This document shows positions 14,927 through 21,589 of a stretch of 21,589 nt of DNA, piece by piece. Each line of letters opens with the position of its first letter. Positions within the stretch are counted from its first letter, which is position 1. The notes below the pieces were generated by a model, which did no database searches, was not told where the DNA came from, and was given only the letters and a program-made list of their open reading frames with translations. This DNA is from an uncultured Dyadobacter sp. Its GTDB lineage: Bacteria > Bacteroidota > Bacteroidia > Cytophagales > Spirosomataceae. Location of the stretch: NCBI RefSeq assembly GCF_946482605.1, contig NZ_CAMLSE010000064.1, positions 1 through 21,589 of the forward strand, in the 5' to 3' direction. The position numbers were made by a program, and so were the translations under genes.

Positions 14927-15828
14927 TGTCTCTAGAAACGCTCGATAAATGCCCGGTATGTGATCAATCCAGTTTCAGTAATTATCTGAACGTGGAGGAT
15001 TACACCGTCTCGCATAAAGAATTCACCATCCAGCAATGCAATTCCTGCTACTTTCTGTTCACCAATCCACGTCCGTCAGAAGCGTTCATTGGCGCATATT
15101 ATGAATCCCAGGACTATATTTCTCATCACGACGAAGCCAGGGATCTGATGAGTAAAGTGTATACTTCCGTCCGGAATCACACCATCAAACAGAAGGTGGA
15201 GCTAGTCAACAGTCTGGTACAACCCAAAGGAAAATTGCTGGATATTGGCTGCGGAACAGGCAATTTTCTAAATGCGATGAAGCTGGATGGCTGGAAAATA
15301 TCCGGTACCGAACCCGACTCCGGCGCACGCGAGGTAGCCTCAAAAAGGGTAGGGGCAACATTGTTTGAAAGCATTTTTGAAGGCAGTCTCGGAACAGAGC
15401 AATTTGATATTATTACCATGTGGCACGTACTGGAACACGTACATAAACTTAATGAAACGATAGACTGGCTCCAGAATCACCTGAAACCGAACGGCCGGAT
15501 CATCATTGCGGTCCCCAATCCACAGTCGTATGATGCCGTAAAATATGGCCGTTTTTGGGCCGCCTACGACGTTCCTCGGCATTTGTATCATTTCACCCGC
15601 GCTACGATGAAAAACCTTCTCCAAAGGCATGGATTAGCGGTTAAAAAGGTACTTCCCATGTGGTTCGATTCCTTTTATGTGAGTATGCTCAGCACGAAAT
15701 ACAAAAACAGCAAAACAAATCTCGTCGATAGTGCGATCACCGGTCTGCAATCCAATTTGAAAGGGCGCGCCGGCAGCAATAAAGAGCTGAATACTTCCAG
15801 TCTGATCTATATTATCTCGAAAAACTAA
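14926..15828 (+). CDS. Class I SAM-dependent methyltransferase with N-terminal zinc-ribbon-like motif
   Basis: A 300-residue protein. Two CxxC pairs (Cys9/Cys12 in CPVC and Cys38/Cys41 in CNSC) form a probable zinc knuckle. The Methyltransf_23-like fold follows: motif I LLDIGCGTGNF (about 105-115), acidic SAM-ribose region SGTEPDSGAR, FDIITMWHVLEHVHKL (about 161-176), and PNGRIIIAVPNPQS. DVPRHLYHFTRATMKNLL is typical of a broad group of Bacteroidota methyltransferases. The substrate cannot be told. It overlaps mnmG by one base, so the two are translationally linked, but this does not prove that it acts on tRNA. A terminator follows. Confidence 0.9.
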   Translation: MSLETLDKCPVCDQSSFSNYLNVEDYTVSHKEFTIQQCNSCYFLFTNPRPSEAFIGAYYESQDYISHHDEARDLMSKVYTSVRNHTIKQKVELVNSLVQPKGKLLDIGCGTGNFLNAMKLDGWKISGTEPDSGAREVASKRVGATLFESIFEGSLGTEQFDIITMWHVLEHVHKLNETIDWLQNHLKPNGRIIIAVPNPQSYDAVKYGRFWAAYDVPRHLYHFTRATMKNLLQRHGLAVKKVLPMWFDSFYVSMLSTKYKNSKTNLVDSAITGLQSNLKGRAGSNKELNTSSLIYIISKN

Positions 15829-15848
15829 AAAGCTTTAACCTATCAAGC

Positions 15849-15881
15849 AGCCCTCAATACCCACTGTATTGGGGGCTTTTT
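15849..15881 (+). terminator. Terminator after the mnmG-methyltransferase unit
   Basis: A 12-bp stem (15849-15860 with 15866-15877, one T-G wobble), a 5-base loop and five T's (15877-15881). It lies 20 bases after the methyltransferase stop and only 13 bases before the next start codon. Confidence 0.8.
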
Positions 15882-15894
15882 AAATTAATCTTAA

Positions 15895-17508
15895 ATGTTA
15901 AGAACCATCGCATTTGCCATTGTCTCTTTGCTGATTTTCGGGCGCTGCGCCCAGCAGGTAACGCCTACGGGAGGAAAAAAAGACTCAATTCCACCCAGTC
16001 TCGTAGAAAGCAATCCTATCAACAAAACGCTAAACTTCAAGGGGAGGAAGGTAGAATTGTTTTTCGATGAGTACGTTATCGTCGATAATATCAATCAGAA
16101 GCTCGTCATTACCCCGGAAGCGGACAATCCATATTCCTATAAGCAAAATGGCATGTCGGTTCTCTTGACGTTCAAAAACCAGTTTAAAGACAGCACCACC
16201 TACACACTCAACTTCGGTGACGCCATTAAGGATTTTGCCGAAAAAAACCCGGCCAAAAACCTCAAAATTGTATTCAGTACAGGCAACTCGCTTGACTCAG
16301 GCCGGGTTTACGGCACGTTAAAGGACATCAAGACGAACAAGCCCATTTTTGACGCCCTGGTAGGGCTTTATAATGTAAGTGACACGCTCAATATCGCGAA
16401 ACAGAAGCCCTATTACTTCTCCCGGACCGACAGCAGCGGCGTATTTTCCATTGAAAACATACAAACCAAGTCGTACAAACTGGTTGCCATCGACGACAAA
16501 AACCGTAACATGCTCTATAATGCCAAGGATGAACGAATGGGCTTTTTGAGTAAACCCGTTGTTGCCGGCACCGATTCCGCGTCCTATCACATCAACATGT
16601 TTCTCTCTGATAACACGCTTTTGAAAATCCAGCGAACCATTCCTAAGGTCAATAACTACTCTGTTATTTTCAGCAAACCCCTCGAAAATGTAGATGTGAC
16701 CTTTATGAATAAAGACACGCTGCCCTATCTGCTGGAAGCTGGAGGAACTCTCAAATTTTTCAATGTAGAACCACACCCTGATTCCACGCTTGTAAAGCTT
16801 GCGGCTAGGGATTCTCTGGGTAAAATCACCGAATTCGAGCAAAAAATAGCCTTTCAGGCACAACGTGGAAAGGAACGCCAGCGGGATCCGATGTCATTTA
16901 CAACGTTGCCCGAAGCCAACAAACCGGTCACCAATACATTTACCTATAAGATCATGCTCAGCAAGCCTGTTCGGTTCATAGACGAGCAAAAGATCGCATT
17001 GATCACCGACAGTCTCACACATGAGCCGTTAAATGCGTTCAAATGGAGCTGGAACAAAAATCATAATGTTATCACAATCGAAGCCAAATCCTTCGCTAAG
17101 GACACGGTCAAATGGGATATCCCGAAAGGATCGATTATCAGTGTAGAAGGCGATACGCTTCCTAAAACCATGCTTAGGCACCCTATTCTTAAGGAAGAAG
17201 ATTATGGAATTATCCGGGGCCGCGTGACCAATGCCGACACAGCGACTCACATCATGATCGACCTGGTGGACGAACAATACAAGGTCATTCAGACAGTTTA
17301 TGATTCACCATACGTTTTCCGGAATATTCCGCAGGGCAAATACTTTCTTCGGATTACAATCGACAAAAATCGAAACAAAAGGTGGGACACCGGTGAAATG
17401 GACAAGGACCTACAGCCAGAACCGATCTACTACCTCCCGGATAAGATCCTTCTCAAGGCAAATTTCGAGCTGAACGATATCAACATTACGATTCCTGGAG
17501 AAAAATAA
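15895..17508 (+). CDS. Ig-like (SbsA/BIg_5-type) domain surface protein, probable lipoprotein
   Basis: A 537-residue protein. The hydrophobic leader MLRTIAFAIVSLLIFGRC ends at Cys18, followed by AQQVTPTGGKKDSIPPSLVESNP. The PTGGxKDxxPP segment after a cysteine is the recurrent start of Bacteroidota lipoproteins with an SbsA-like Ig domain (PF13205). That domain spans about 30-125 (FFDEYV, LVITPEADNP, LNFGDAIKDFAEKNPAKNLKIVFSTG). Later parts resemble carboxypeptidase-regulatory/FlgD-like beta sandwiches (about 137-200 and 445-537; the last has KYFLRITIDKNRNKRWDTGEMD, an EF-hand-like loop often seen in these tails). The lipobox is atypical, with Arg at -1. Function unknown; cell-envelope location inferred. 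Confidence 0.82.
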   Translation: MLRTIAFAIVSLLIFGRCAQQVTPTGGKKDSIPPSLVESNPINKTLNFKGRKVELFFDEYVIVDNINQKLVITPEADNPYSYKQNGMSVLLTFKNQFKDSTTYTLNFGDAIKDFAEKNPAKNLKIVFSTGNSLDSGRVYGTLKDIKTNKPIFDALVGLYNVSDTLNIAKQKPYYFSRTDSSGVFSIENIQTKSYKLVAIDDKNRNMLYNAKDERMGFLSKPVVAGTDSASYHINMFLSDNTLLKIQRTIPKVNNYSVIFSKPLENVDVTFMNKDTLPYLLEAGGTLKFFNVEPHPDSTLVKLAARDSLGKITEFEQKIAFQAQRGKERQRDPMSFTTLPEANKPVTNTFTYKIMLSKPVRFIDEQKIALITDSLTHEPLNAFKWSWNKNHNVITIEAKSFAKDTVKWDIPKGSIISVEGDTLPKTMLRHPILKEEDYGIIRGRVTNADTATHIMIDLVDEQYKVIQTVYDSPYVFRNIPQGKYFLRITIDKNRNKRWDTGEMDKDLQPEPIYYLPDKILLKANFELNDINITIPGEK

Positions 17509-17804
17509 CGACATTTTTGTCTACAGTCTGTGGATAACTATGTGTATAACGCCGAAATTTTGTTGGTAAGACCCCCTAAAATGTGAACAATTGTGTGGAT
17601 AACCCTATATAAGTGTGGATAAAAAATCAATTTAGGCTCTGGAGTGGATAACCAACATCTAAATCGGAGTTAACAGTACGTTGATCCACTTTAGAAACTG
17701 TGGATAACAAAAATAGCGAACTAAAGGGGTTTACCCACATTCTGATGTGAATAGAATATTTCCTAACTTGTGTTTCAGCTACTTAAATGTTGATTATAAA
17801 AAAT

Positions 17805-17872
17805 TCTACAGTGGATAACTTAACATAGTTATCCACAAAATGTGAATAACTATGTTAATCTACAGTGGATAA
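17805..17872. repeat. Direct repeat of 14 bases flanking the inverted repeat
   Basis: TCTACAGTGGATAA is present exactly at 17805-17818 and 17859-17872, a 54-base period, on either side of the inverted repeat. Each copy carries a DnaA box with A in place of the first T of TGTGGATAA. TCTACAG also precedes the first exact box at 17520-17526, suggesting an extended box context. Confidence 0.7.
17820..17858. repeat. Inverted repeat built from two opposed DnaA boxes
   Basis: Arms of 18 bases, 17820-17837 and 17841-17858, match at 17 positions around a 3-base spacer (AAA). The left arm ends in an exact DnaA box (TTATCCACA) and the right arm begins with its one-mismatch counterpart TGTGAATAA. It could extrude as a cruciform or seat two DnaA protomers facing away from each other. 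Confidence 0.75.
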
Positions 17873-17941
17873 GGCTTTTATTCACAAATCCACAGGTACA
17901 ATGAATGATAATAACTAAAGGAAAAGATTTTTTTATCTATT

Positions 17942-19753
17942 ATGAAAAGGGTTGCGAGCTGTTTGATGATAGGATTTCTGCTTTCCGGGGCCGCCGCCGC
18001 GTTTGGGCAGGGTGAGCGGGAGCTGGCGGAGGAGTACTTCAAGAACGGGGATTGCCCGAAGGCGCTGAGCTATTATTCTTCCTTTTTAAAAAACTCCTTT
18101 GAGAAGGTTTCGCTGAAGAATTATGCGAGCTGTATCGTAAAGAGCAAAGCATGGAATGATGGCGAGCAGTTTTTCAAAAAGCAGATCAAAGGAGATGCCA
18201 ATAACGCGGCCTGGTACTATATCTATTGGGGCGTTTTGCTTGAGAATCAGGGAAAGACGCAGGAGGCCTCTAAAAAGTATGAGATGGCCATTACGTCGTC
18301 GGGAATGAGAACGGAGCTCAAACGTGACCTGGCGGAGGAATTCAGGGCAAATAACCAGTCCGAATGGGCAAAGAATATCTTACTCGAAGCGAGGGAAAGT
18401 GCAAAGCGTGCAGATATTTTCCAACTTGAACTGGCCAGCATTTACCGCGACCTGAATGAACCGGAGAAAATGATCGACGAGCTGCTGTCCTACGGGATGC
18501 GCTACCAGAATACCGAAGTCGTACAGAATATGCTTCAGGATTTTACCAAGGATGAAAAGGAGCAGGCCTTGCTGGAAAAAGTACTTTATGATAAGATCCA
18601 GAAATTTCCAAATGAAGGTTTTTACAATGAATTGCTGATCTGGTACCAGATACAAAGAAAGGATTTTTACAAGGCATTCATACAGGAGCGCGCACTCGAC
18701 CGCCGTTTCAAACACAACGGTTCAAGGTTGTATAATCTCGGAATGCTCGCTTTGCAGAACCTTGATTATGCCAATGCGGGACTGATCTTCGATCATCTTG
18801 TGAAAGAGTATCCGAAGGGCCAGCTCTATCCGGTGGCCCGCAGAATGGCCATCTTTGCGCGTGAGGAACAGGTAAAGAATACCTACCCTGTTAAGCGGAG
18901 TGAAGTTCAGAAACTGCTTGGGCAATATCAGCAGTTGGTGGATGAGTTAGGGATCAATGTCAGGACCATTGAAGCGCTGCGCAACATGGCAATTCTGAAT
19001 GCATTTTACATGGACGACTTCAAAAAAGCCATTGAAATCCTTCAGATGGCCATCGAGGCGGGTAAAGCGGAAAAGAGTTTCGTAGATAAATGCAAGCTGG
19101 ATCTTGGCGACATTTACCTTTTGCAAGGCGAACCCTGGGAAGCGACCCTGGTTTATTCGCAGGTAGAAAAGTCGCAGAAAGACGATGTGCTGGGCTATGA
19201 GGCGAAATTGCGCAATGCAAAGTTACACTACTTTAAAGGAGAGTTCGAGTTGGCTAAGGCGGTCCTTGATATTCTGAAGAAAGCAACCACCAGAGAGATT
19301 GCGAATGATGCGAATGAGCTTTCGCTGCTGATCATGGATAATACGGGTTTGGATAGCACCGAAGCCGCCATGAAAGCTTACTCCGCAGTGGAGCTACAAT
19401 TATTCCAAAACAAGAAATTCGAAGCGCTGGATACGCTGAGGAGCTTATACCAAAAATACCAGAGCCACAGTCTGGCCGATGAAATTTTGTGGCTTACTGC
19501 TAAGACATACATCAAGCTGGACAGTAACAGGCAGGCAATGGAAGATCTGAAATTGCTCTATTCTAAATTTGGCCATGACCTTTATGGAGACGACGCATTA
19601 TTCGCGATGGCGAAACTCTACCAGGAGAAATTGAATGACAAAGACCAGGCCATGAAGTTCTATCAGGAATTGATGGAAAAATATCCGGGAAGTATTTTTG
19701 TCGCCGAGTCGAGGAAACGGTTCAGGATTTTGAGAGGAGATGTGATCAACTAG
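17942..19753 (+). CDS. Exported tetratricopeptide-repeat protein
   Basis: A 603-residue protein. Signal peptide MKRVASCLMIGFLLSGAAAAFG with probable cleavage before Gln23. The rest is almost entirely helical with TPR-like 34-residue units: AEEYFKNGDCPKALSYYSSFL (about 29-49), WYYIYWGVLLENQGKTQEASKKYEMAI, LYNLGMLALQNLDYANAGLIFDHLVKEYPKG, DDFKKAIEILQMAIEAGKAE, LGDIYLLQGEPWEATLVYSQVEK, KDQAMKFYQELMEKYPGSIFVAESRKRFRIL. The final repeat resembles BamD/YbgF-type TPR tails. It is probably a periplasmic scaffold; partner unknown. It starts right at the edge of the DnaA-box region, reads away from it, and its sense strand is visibly G-rich. It is convergent with thrC. Confidence 0.88.
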   Translation: MKRVASCLMIGFLLSGAAAAFGQGERELAEEYFKNGDCPKALSYYSSFLKNSFEKVSLKNYASCIVKSKAWNDGEQFFKKQIKGDANNAAWYYIYWGVLLENQGKTQEASKKYEMAITSSGMRTELKRDLAEEFRANNQSEWAKNILLEARESAKRADIFQLELASIYRDLNEPEKMIDELLSYGMRYQNTEVVQNMLQDFTKDEKEQALLEKVLYDKIQKFPNEGFYNELLIWYQIQRKDFYKAFIQERALDRRFKHNGSRLYNLGMLALQNLDYANAGLIFDHLVKEYPKGQLYPVARRMAIFAREEQVKNTYPVKRSEVQKLLGQYQQLVDELGINVRTIEALRNMAILNAFYMDDFKKAIEILQMAIEAGKAEKSFVDKCKLDLGDIYLLQGEPWEATLVYSQVEKSQKDDVLGYEAKLRNAKLHYFKGEFELAKAVLDILKKATTREIANDANELSLLIMDNTGLDSTEAAMKAYSAVELQLFQNKKFEALDTLRSLYQKYQSHSLADEILWLTAKTYIKLDSNRQAMEDLKLLYSKFGHDLYGDDALFAMAKLYQEKLNDKDQAMKFYQELMEKYPGSIFVAESRKRFRILRGDVIN

Positions 19754-19773
19754 AATTTTCGCTAACCAATGCG

Positions 19774-19807
19774 AAAGGCCCCGAAGTTTGTCGCTTCGGG
19801 GCCTTTT
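19774..19807 (+). terminator. Terminator between TPR gene and thrC
   Basis: A perfect 13-bp stem (19774-19786 with 19794-19806) with a 7-base loop and four T's (19804-19807) on the + strand, 20 bases after the TPR stop. On the - strand only three T's follow, so it serves mainly the + strand but may also help end thrC transcription. Confidence 0.85.
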
Positions 19808-19883
19808 ACGTTTTGAAATTCGCGGTCATCTACCCGTGCGAATTCAAATATTCAAATCTCAGGCGATGTGAATCTGCAATATT

Positions 19884-21191
19884 CTATTTTAAATCCCTCA
19901 TTAATAGCTCCTTGAATGCCTGAAAGTCGGGTTTCATTTTGATAGCCACTTTTTCAATATCAAGCAGTGATTTCAACCTTTCGGGTATGTCGATACTTTT
20001 TCCGATCGTTTCTTCCACCAGATCGATAAATTTCGCCGGATGAGCCGTTGAAAGGAAAACGCCGACAAAGTCGCCCTGTTTTTTTTTGCGGTACTCCTGA
20101 AGTCCCTTATATGCTACCGCGGTGTGTGGACACATCACGTAGTTGGCGCTACCAAAAACTTCGCGCATTGCTTTTTGGGTCTGCTCGTCATTGAAGAATG
20201 ATCCGGAAACTTTTTCAGCCACTGATTTCCATTCGTCACCGAAAAATCGCTTAAGTCTTACAAAGTTGCTCGGGCTGCCTACATCCATAGCATTAGAGAT
20301 GGTCTCAATAGATGGCAGGGGCTGGTACTCGCCCGATTCCAGATAACGTGGCACCGCATTGTTCAGGTTGGTTGCTGCTATGAAATGCTCAATGGGTAAT
20401 CCCATACGATATGCCAGGATGCCGGCACTGAGATTCCCAAAGTTTCCACTCGGAACCGAGATTACTAATGGCTTTCCGAACTTTTTCAATTGCGCATAGG
20501 CCGCAAAGTAATAAAATGACTGTGGAATGAGTCGGGCAATATTGATAGAGTTGGCCGAGGCGAGGTTATATTTAGCATTTAGGTCAGGATCCAGGAATGC
20601 CTCTTTTACCAACCGTTGACAGTCGTCAAATGTGCCATCCACCTCTATGGCCGTGACATTGTGTCCGAGCGTAGTGAGTTGTTTCTCCTGAATATCGCTT
20701 ACTTTTCCGCTGGGGTAGAGGATGGTGACGGAAATACCAGGCACTTTAAAGAATCCCTGAGCGACTGCGCCTCCTGTATCACCGGAGGTGGCCACGAGTA
20801 TTCTTATTTCCTTTTCAGACCGTTGCAAAAAATAGGACATGATTGCAGCCATGAACCGTGCTCCGAAGTCCTTAAAGGCCATGGATGGGCCATGAAACAG
20901 TTCCAGCACGTAGTCGTTCGGAGTGATCTGGACAACGGGAGCTTCAAAATCGTATGCACGCTCAATGATGGATTCAATTTCGCTTCTTGTAATTTCACTG
21001 CCCAAAAGTGTGTGTGTTACTTCGATGGCAATCTCGCGGAAAGATTTATTTTCAATATCAGCGAGAAATTCCCCGGAGATTGTCGGGATAGACTCTGGCA
21101 TGTAGAGACCGTTATCAGGTGGCAGGCTGTTAAAAATTGCTTCTTCGAGCGATGCTTTTAAACTTGCAGTTTTTGTACTGTAGAATTTCAT
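19884..21191 (-). CDS. thrC: Threonine synthase
   Basis: PLP enzyme converting O-phosphohomoserine to threonine. The 435-residue length fits the shorter bacterial threonine synthase group. The N-terminus MKFYSTKTASLKASLEEAIFNSLPPDNGLYMPE is the family's THR_synth_N segment. The PLP lysine is Lys107 in LFHGPSMAFKDFGARFM. Other motifs are ATSGDTGGAVAQGFF (about 139-153), the PLP phosphate contact SVPSGNFGNLSAG (about 245-257) and a C-terminal CPHTAVAYKGLQEY and FLSTAHPAKF. No other thr gene (homoserine dehydrogenase or kinase) is adjacent, though such genes may lie outside the window. It is divergent from pruA. Confidence 0.97.
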   Translation of the reverse strand: MKFYSTKTASLKASLEEAIFNSLPPDNGLYMPESIPTISGEFLADIENKSFREIAIEVTHTLLGSEITRSEIESIIERAYDFEAPVVQITPNDYVLELFHGPSMAFKDFGARFMAAIMSYFLQRSEKEIRILVATSGDTGGAVAQGFFKVPGISVTILYPSGKVSDIQEKQLTTLGHNVTAIEVDGTFDDCQRLVKEAFLDPDLNAKYNLASANSINIARLIPQSFYYFAAYAQLKKFGKPLVISVPSGNFGNLSAGILAYRMGLPIEHFIAATNLNNAVPRYLESGEYQPLPSIETISNAMDVGSPSNFVRLKRFFGDEWKSVAEKVSGSFFNDEQTQKAMREVFGSANYVMCPHTAVAYKGLQEYRKKKQGDFVGVFLSTAHPAKFIDLVEETIGKSIDIPERLKSLLDIEKVAIKMKPDFQAFKELLMRDLK

Positions 21192-21216
21192 TTGATTGAT
21201 CCGGAAATTGGGAGCG

Positions 21217-21224
21217 CAAATTTA
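21217..21224 (-). promoter_or_regulatory. Putative thrC promoter (-7 box)
   Basis: CAAATTTA on the + strand reads TAAATTTG on the - strand, an exact match to TAnnTTTG, 25 bases before the thrC start codon. No clear TTG is seen at the -33 distance. The short distance implies a very short 5' leader and no attenuator. Confidence 0.5.
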
Positions 21225-21303
21225 ACTAAAATCCTGCCAGGTCATTCACCATGAAGGCCTTTAAATGAATTTCTGGGCATGGGTGCCAGTGTTTTGAGTC
21301 GGA

Positions 21304-21331
21304 TTGTGGATCTTAGCAGAAGATAATTTTG
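21304..21331 (+). promoter_or_regulatory. Putative pruA promoter
   Basis: TTG (21304-21306), a 17-base spacer and TAATTTTG (21324-21331) match both Bacteroidota promoter elements, TTG and TAnnTTTG. The pruA start codon is 44 bases further on. This is the best two-element promoter match seen in the window. Confidence 0.55.
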
Positions 21332-21375
21332 TTAGTTCGTGATAATGAGCAAATCAATAAATCAAACCAAATAAT

Positions 21376-21589
21376 ATGTCGATAGGAATTTTCAATGTGC
21401 CCGCACTTAAAAACGAGCCGGTAAAAAATTACGCAACAGGCAGCCCGGAACGCTCTGAGCTCAAAAAAGCGCTTGCCGACGCCCGTGCGAAGGTCATTGA
21501 CATACCACAATATATAGGTAGTGAAGAAATCTTTTCGCAGAACAAGCAAAAGGTGTCTCCGCCGCATGATCATCAGCACGTGCTGGGCT
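21376..21589 (+). CDS. pruA: 1-pyrroline-5-carboxylate dehydrogenase, 5' part
   Basis: The first 71 codons of a gene running off the right edge. The start is MSIGIFNVPALKNEPVKNYA, followed by GSPERSELKKALADARAKV, IDIPQYIGSEE and SPPHDHQHVLG. This is the N-terminal signature of L-glutamate gamma-semialdehyde dehydrogenase (PruA, P5C dehydrogenase) of Bacteroidota and eukaryotic mitochondria, which oxidises proline-derived glutamate semialdehyde to glutamate with NAD+. The catalytic domain lies outside the window, so activity residues cannot be checked. It is divergent from thrC with its own promoter. Confidence 0.88.
   Translation, partial: MSIGIFNVPALKNEPVKNYATGSPERSELKKALADARAKVIDIPQYIGSEEIFSQNKQKVSPPHDHQHVLG

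Larger units (their letters stand above)
17509..17941. other. Candidate chromosomal replication origin (oriC) with DnaA-box cluster
   Basis: A 433-base non-coding region. Exact DnaA boxes (TTATCCACA or complement) occur at 17529-17537, 17594-17602, 17614-17622, 17699-17707 (all - orientation) and 17829-17837 (+). TTATNCACA matches are at 17541-17549 (-) and 17878-17886 (+). One-mismatch copies lie at 17643-17651, 17731-17739, 17810-17818, 17841-17849 and 17864-17872. AT-rich stretches that could serve as the unwinding element lie at about 17785-17806 and 17895-17941. The G/C bias of the + strand changes across the region, and mnmG and a parS-like site are nearby. An alternative is a DnaA-regulated promoter region or datA-like DnaA sink, but a dozen boxes in under 400 bases favours oriC. 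Confidence 0.78.

Noticed and set aside
17509..17941. CRISPR-like or satellite repeat array
   Set aside because: The recurring unit is the 9-base DnaA box in both orientations with irregular spacing and no uniform spacers; not CRISPR.
20616..21161. 181-residue + strand ORF opposite thrC
   Set aside because: Shadow of the thrC coding sequence; thrC motifs including the PLP lysine are unambiguous on the - strand.

Overview
The window looks like a Bacteroidota chromosome, most likely from the order Cytophagales (a Dyadobacter/Spirosoma-like genome is my best guess, at low confidence). The reasons are moderate GC content, start codons without Shine-Dalgarno sequences, several good matches to the Bacteroidota -7 promoter box TAnnTTTG, and typical Bacteroidota proteins (DUF4175 membrane protein, Ig-like domain lipoprotein, a YbeY variant).

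Left part (about 1-8090): a complete tryptophan biosynthesis operon, trpE - tautomerase-like gene - trpG - trpD - trpC - trpF - trpB - 66-residue protein - secreted Dabb-domain protein - trpA, all on the + strand and closed by an intrinsic terminator. Ahead of trpE is a well-formed attenuator: a promoter box, a 19-residue leader peptide with three consecutive Trp codons plus a fourth, and a 14-bp terminator hairpin with eight T's. A possible competing antiterminator pairing can be drawn. Three accessory genes are inserted among the trp genes. Their tight spacing and one ATGA overlap suggest co-transcription.

Middle part (8105-17508): a small predicted outer-membrane barrel protein, a 1113-residue DUF4175 coiled-coil membrane protein, then ybeY (16S rRNA processing), mnmG (tRNA U34 modification) and a class I methyltransferase. 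A terminator follows, and then an Ig-like domain protein with a signal or lipoprotein leader. Between ybeY and mnmG lie two abutting perfect palindromes, one of which resembles a ParB binding site (parS).

17509-17941 is non-coding and packed with about a dozen DnaA-box-like nonamers (five exact TTATCCACA, two further TTATNCACA matches, several one-mismatch copies), a long inverted repeat made of two opposed boxes, and an AT-rich flank. With mnmG and the parS-like site nearby, and a change of strand G/C bias across it, this is a strong candidate for the chromosomal replication origin (oriC).

Right part: a secreted TPR-repeat protein on the + strand, convergent with threonine synthase (thrC, - strand) across a strong terminator hairpin. 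thrC is divergent from the 5' end of pruA (1-pyrroline-5-carboxylate dehydrogenase), which runs off the window. No mobile elements, CRISPR arrays, tRNA or rRNA genes were seen.
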